64,000 bases of DNA. Source: Balanoglossus misakiensis. Taxonomy: Eukaryota; Hemichordata. Made by a program: the position numbers and the translations under genes. The notes below the pieces were generated by a model. It was not told the DNA's origin and made no database searches. It worked only from the letters and a program-made list of their open reading frames with translations. Where the stretch lies: the NCBI GenBank assembly GCA_040954595.2, contig CM082582.2, positions 3,224,001 to 3,288,000 on the forward strand. Reading direction: 5' to 3'. Below, in pieces: positions 63,025-64,000 of the stretch. The first letter of the stretch is position 1, and each line of letters begins with the position of its first letter.

Positions 63025-64000
63025 GTGAGTAAAATATGTCCAATGCGATCGATAATTTCCACTCATTGTGAAATCTCGCGAGACTTGATTAAGTATCGTA
63101 GCAATTGGTTGCTAGGCCAAACAATGCATGTAAATCATTGAATGTATGAAAAAGGTGCAGAGTCAGACACAAATTAGTAGGCCATCCCATTTCTTAAAAG
63201 AACTCCGAAAAGTAAAAGTACATATTTTTTTCACAATCGCGCGTACATTGTTTGCTCAGTGCATTTGCAAGAGAATCACGCGCGCGGAAAGTATGGTTCA
63301 TGATTTGGCGGGAGTACAAACGCGTCACACAATGTATTATCCTTGTGTATCCTATCATGGAAAGACGCCAGCATAAGAAACAAGATTGTAACTATTTTGG
63401 GATAATTGCATAAAAATGCGTTGAAAACTATTAGTATCCGTTGTACTTGGGGAATATATGGTATTTCTGTCATTGTATGACCAAAACAAACCAAATAAAA
63501 CAAAATGATAACTATGGCGTGTTTGCAGGGTACATCCGAAAATAGTTACAATTTTAGATCATAAATAAATTAGCCTACCTCTGATGAAAGTCAAAACTTC
63601 TTCTGACATTCTTTCCGAAACCGTTGGGTGAAAAAAATAAACGTTTGTTGTAGTTTTGTCACAGTTACGCCTATTGTTATGCAAATTTTATAAGTTGCCA
63701 CTTTTTAGGCATTTCACGTGCATATCGCATGCTCATGTGTTGACATGCACATGAAAATAATTTCTTGCTTGCGGCATGACTAACCATAGGAGATCGAATA
63801 TTTTTATACTTCAGGGAACACAACATCTATAGGCCTACACGAGTAATACAGTCATAAAGTGGCGGCTTTATACTCTCGGAAACAACATTAATCCTGTCGT
63901 TCAACACCATTTAAATTCACTAAAGTTTTAAGAGAGTTAAAAAAAAACTTTACACAAAAGGTCTACATCACATCAAGGCTGATTTTTTGTGGAAGTTGGG
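63025..64000. other. Intron or 3' part of gene G to the window edge
   Basis: No further Ig-like exon was recognised, so this is most likely one long intron of gene G. Confidence 0.45.

Overview
The window looks like invertebrate deuterostome nuclear DNA, most likely a lancelet (Branchiostoma). That is an inference from gene content, exons of about 100-350 bp with consensus GT/AG sites, introns of about 150-600 bp, and abundant tetranucleotide microsatellites, CR1-like and L1/Tx1-like LINE pieces and hairpin elements. No prokaryotic features, CRISPR arrays or convincing RNA genes were seen. Seven gene models (A-G) were read by joining open exons at splice sites with matching phase. None has been checked against transcripts.

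Left half (1-24.2 kb): three genes for single-pass receptors with tyrosine-kinase-like cytoplasmic domains. A (1017-6689, +), B (7988-12399, -) and C (16404-24240, -) hold four kinase cassettes with nearly identical exon lengths. All four keep the beta-3 Lys and alpha-C Glu. All four lack the catalytic Asp (HRD reads HRY, YRY or HRF) and the metal-binding Asp (DFG reads NFT or NLS). They therefore look like an expanded receptor pseudokinase family. Gene C carries two cassettes in a row with room for only one ectodomain and membrane segment, so it is either a tandem double-pseudokinase receptor or a pair of alternative kinase cassettes. All three share a juxtamembrane YDEAAST motif.

Middle and right (25.4-64 kb): genes for surface proteins with immunoglobulin domains or docking tails. 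D (25486-28111, +) has a Ser/Thr-rich stalk, a membrane segment and a tail full of pYxN-type tyrosine motifs. E (35486-42042, -) is a small Ig receptor with a very short tail. F (49510-57391, +) has a signal peptide, seven Ig domains, one FN3 domain, a membrane segment and a long tail with YEN(V/L)P motifs and two ITIM-like motifs. G (59480 to beyond the window end, +) has a signal peptide and at least six Ig exons. D and F share tail motifs, and E and F share an N-terminal Ig type with a Cys-Cys doublet.

Mobile DNA fills the introns and gaps: a 5'-truncated L1/Tx1-like LINE with an exact 36-bp target duplication in intron 1 of E, two CR1/L2-like 3' fragments and one other LINE 3' fragment, an hAT transposase remnant split by a perfect 85-bp palindrome with a 10-bp target duplication, two TA-flanked TIR elements, three other large hairpin elements, and an inverted pair of about 1.3-kb repeats carrying DR1 nuclear-receptor-like motifs.

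Working idea (inference): the cluster encodes cell-surface signalling proteins in which catalytically dead kinase receptors act as scaffolds or allosteric partners, and Ig receptors recruit SH2 proteins through pYxN and ITIM-like motifs. This resembles an innate immune or cell-recognition receptor cluster.
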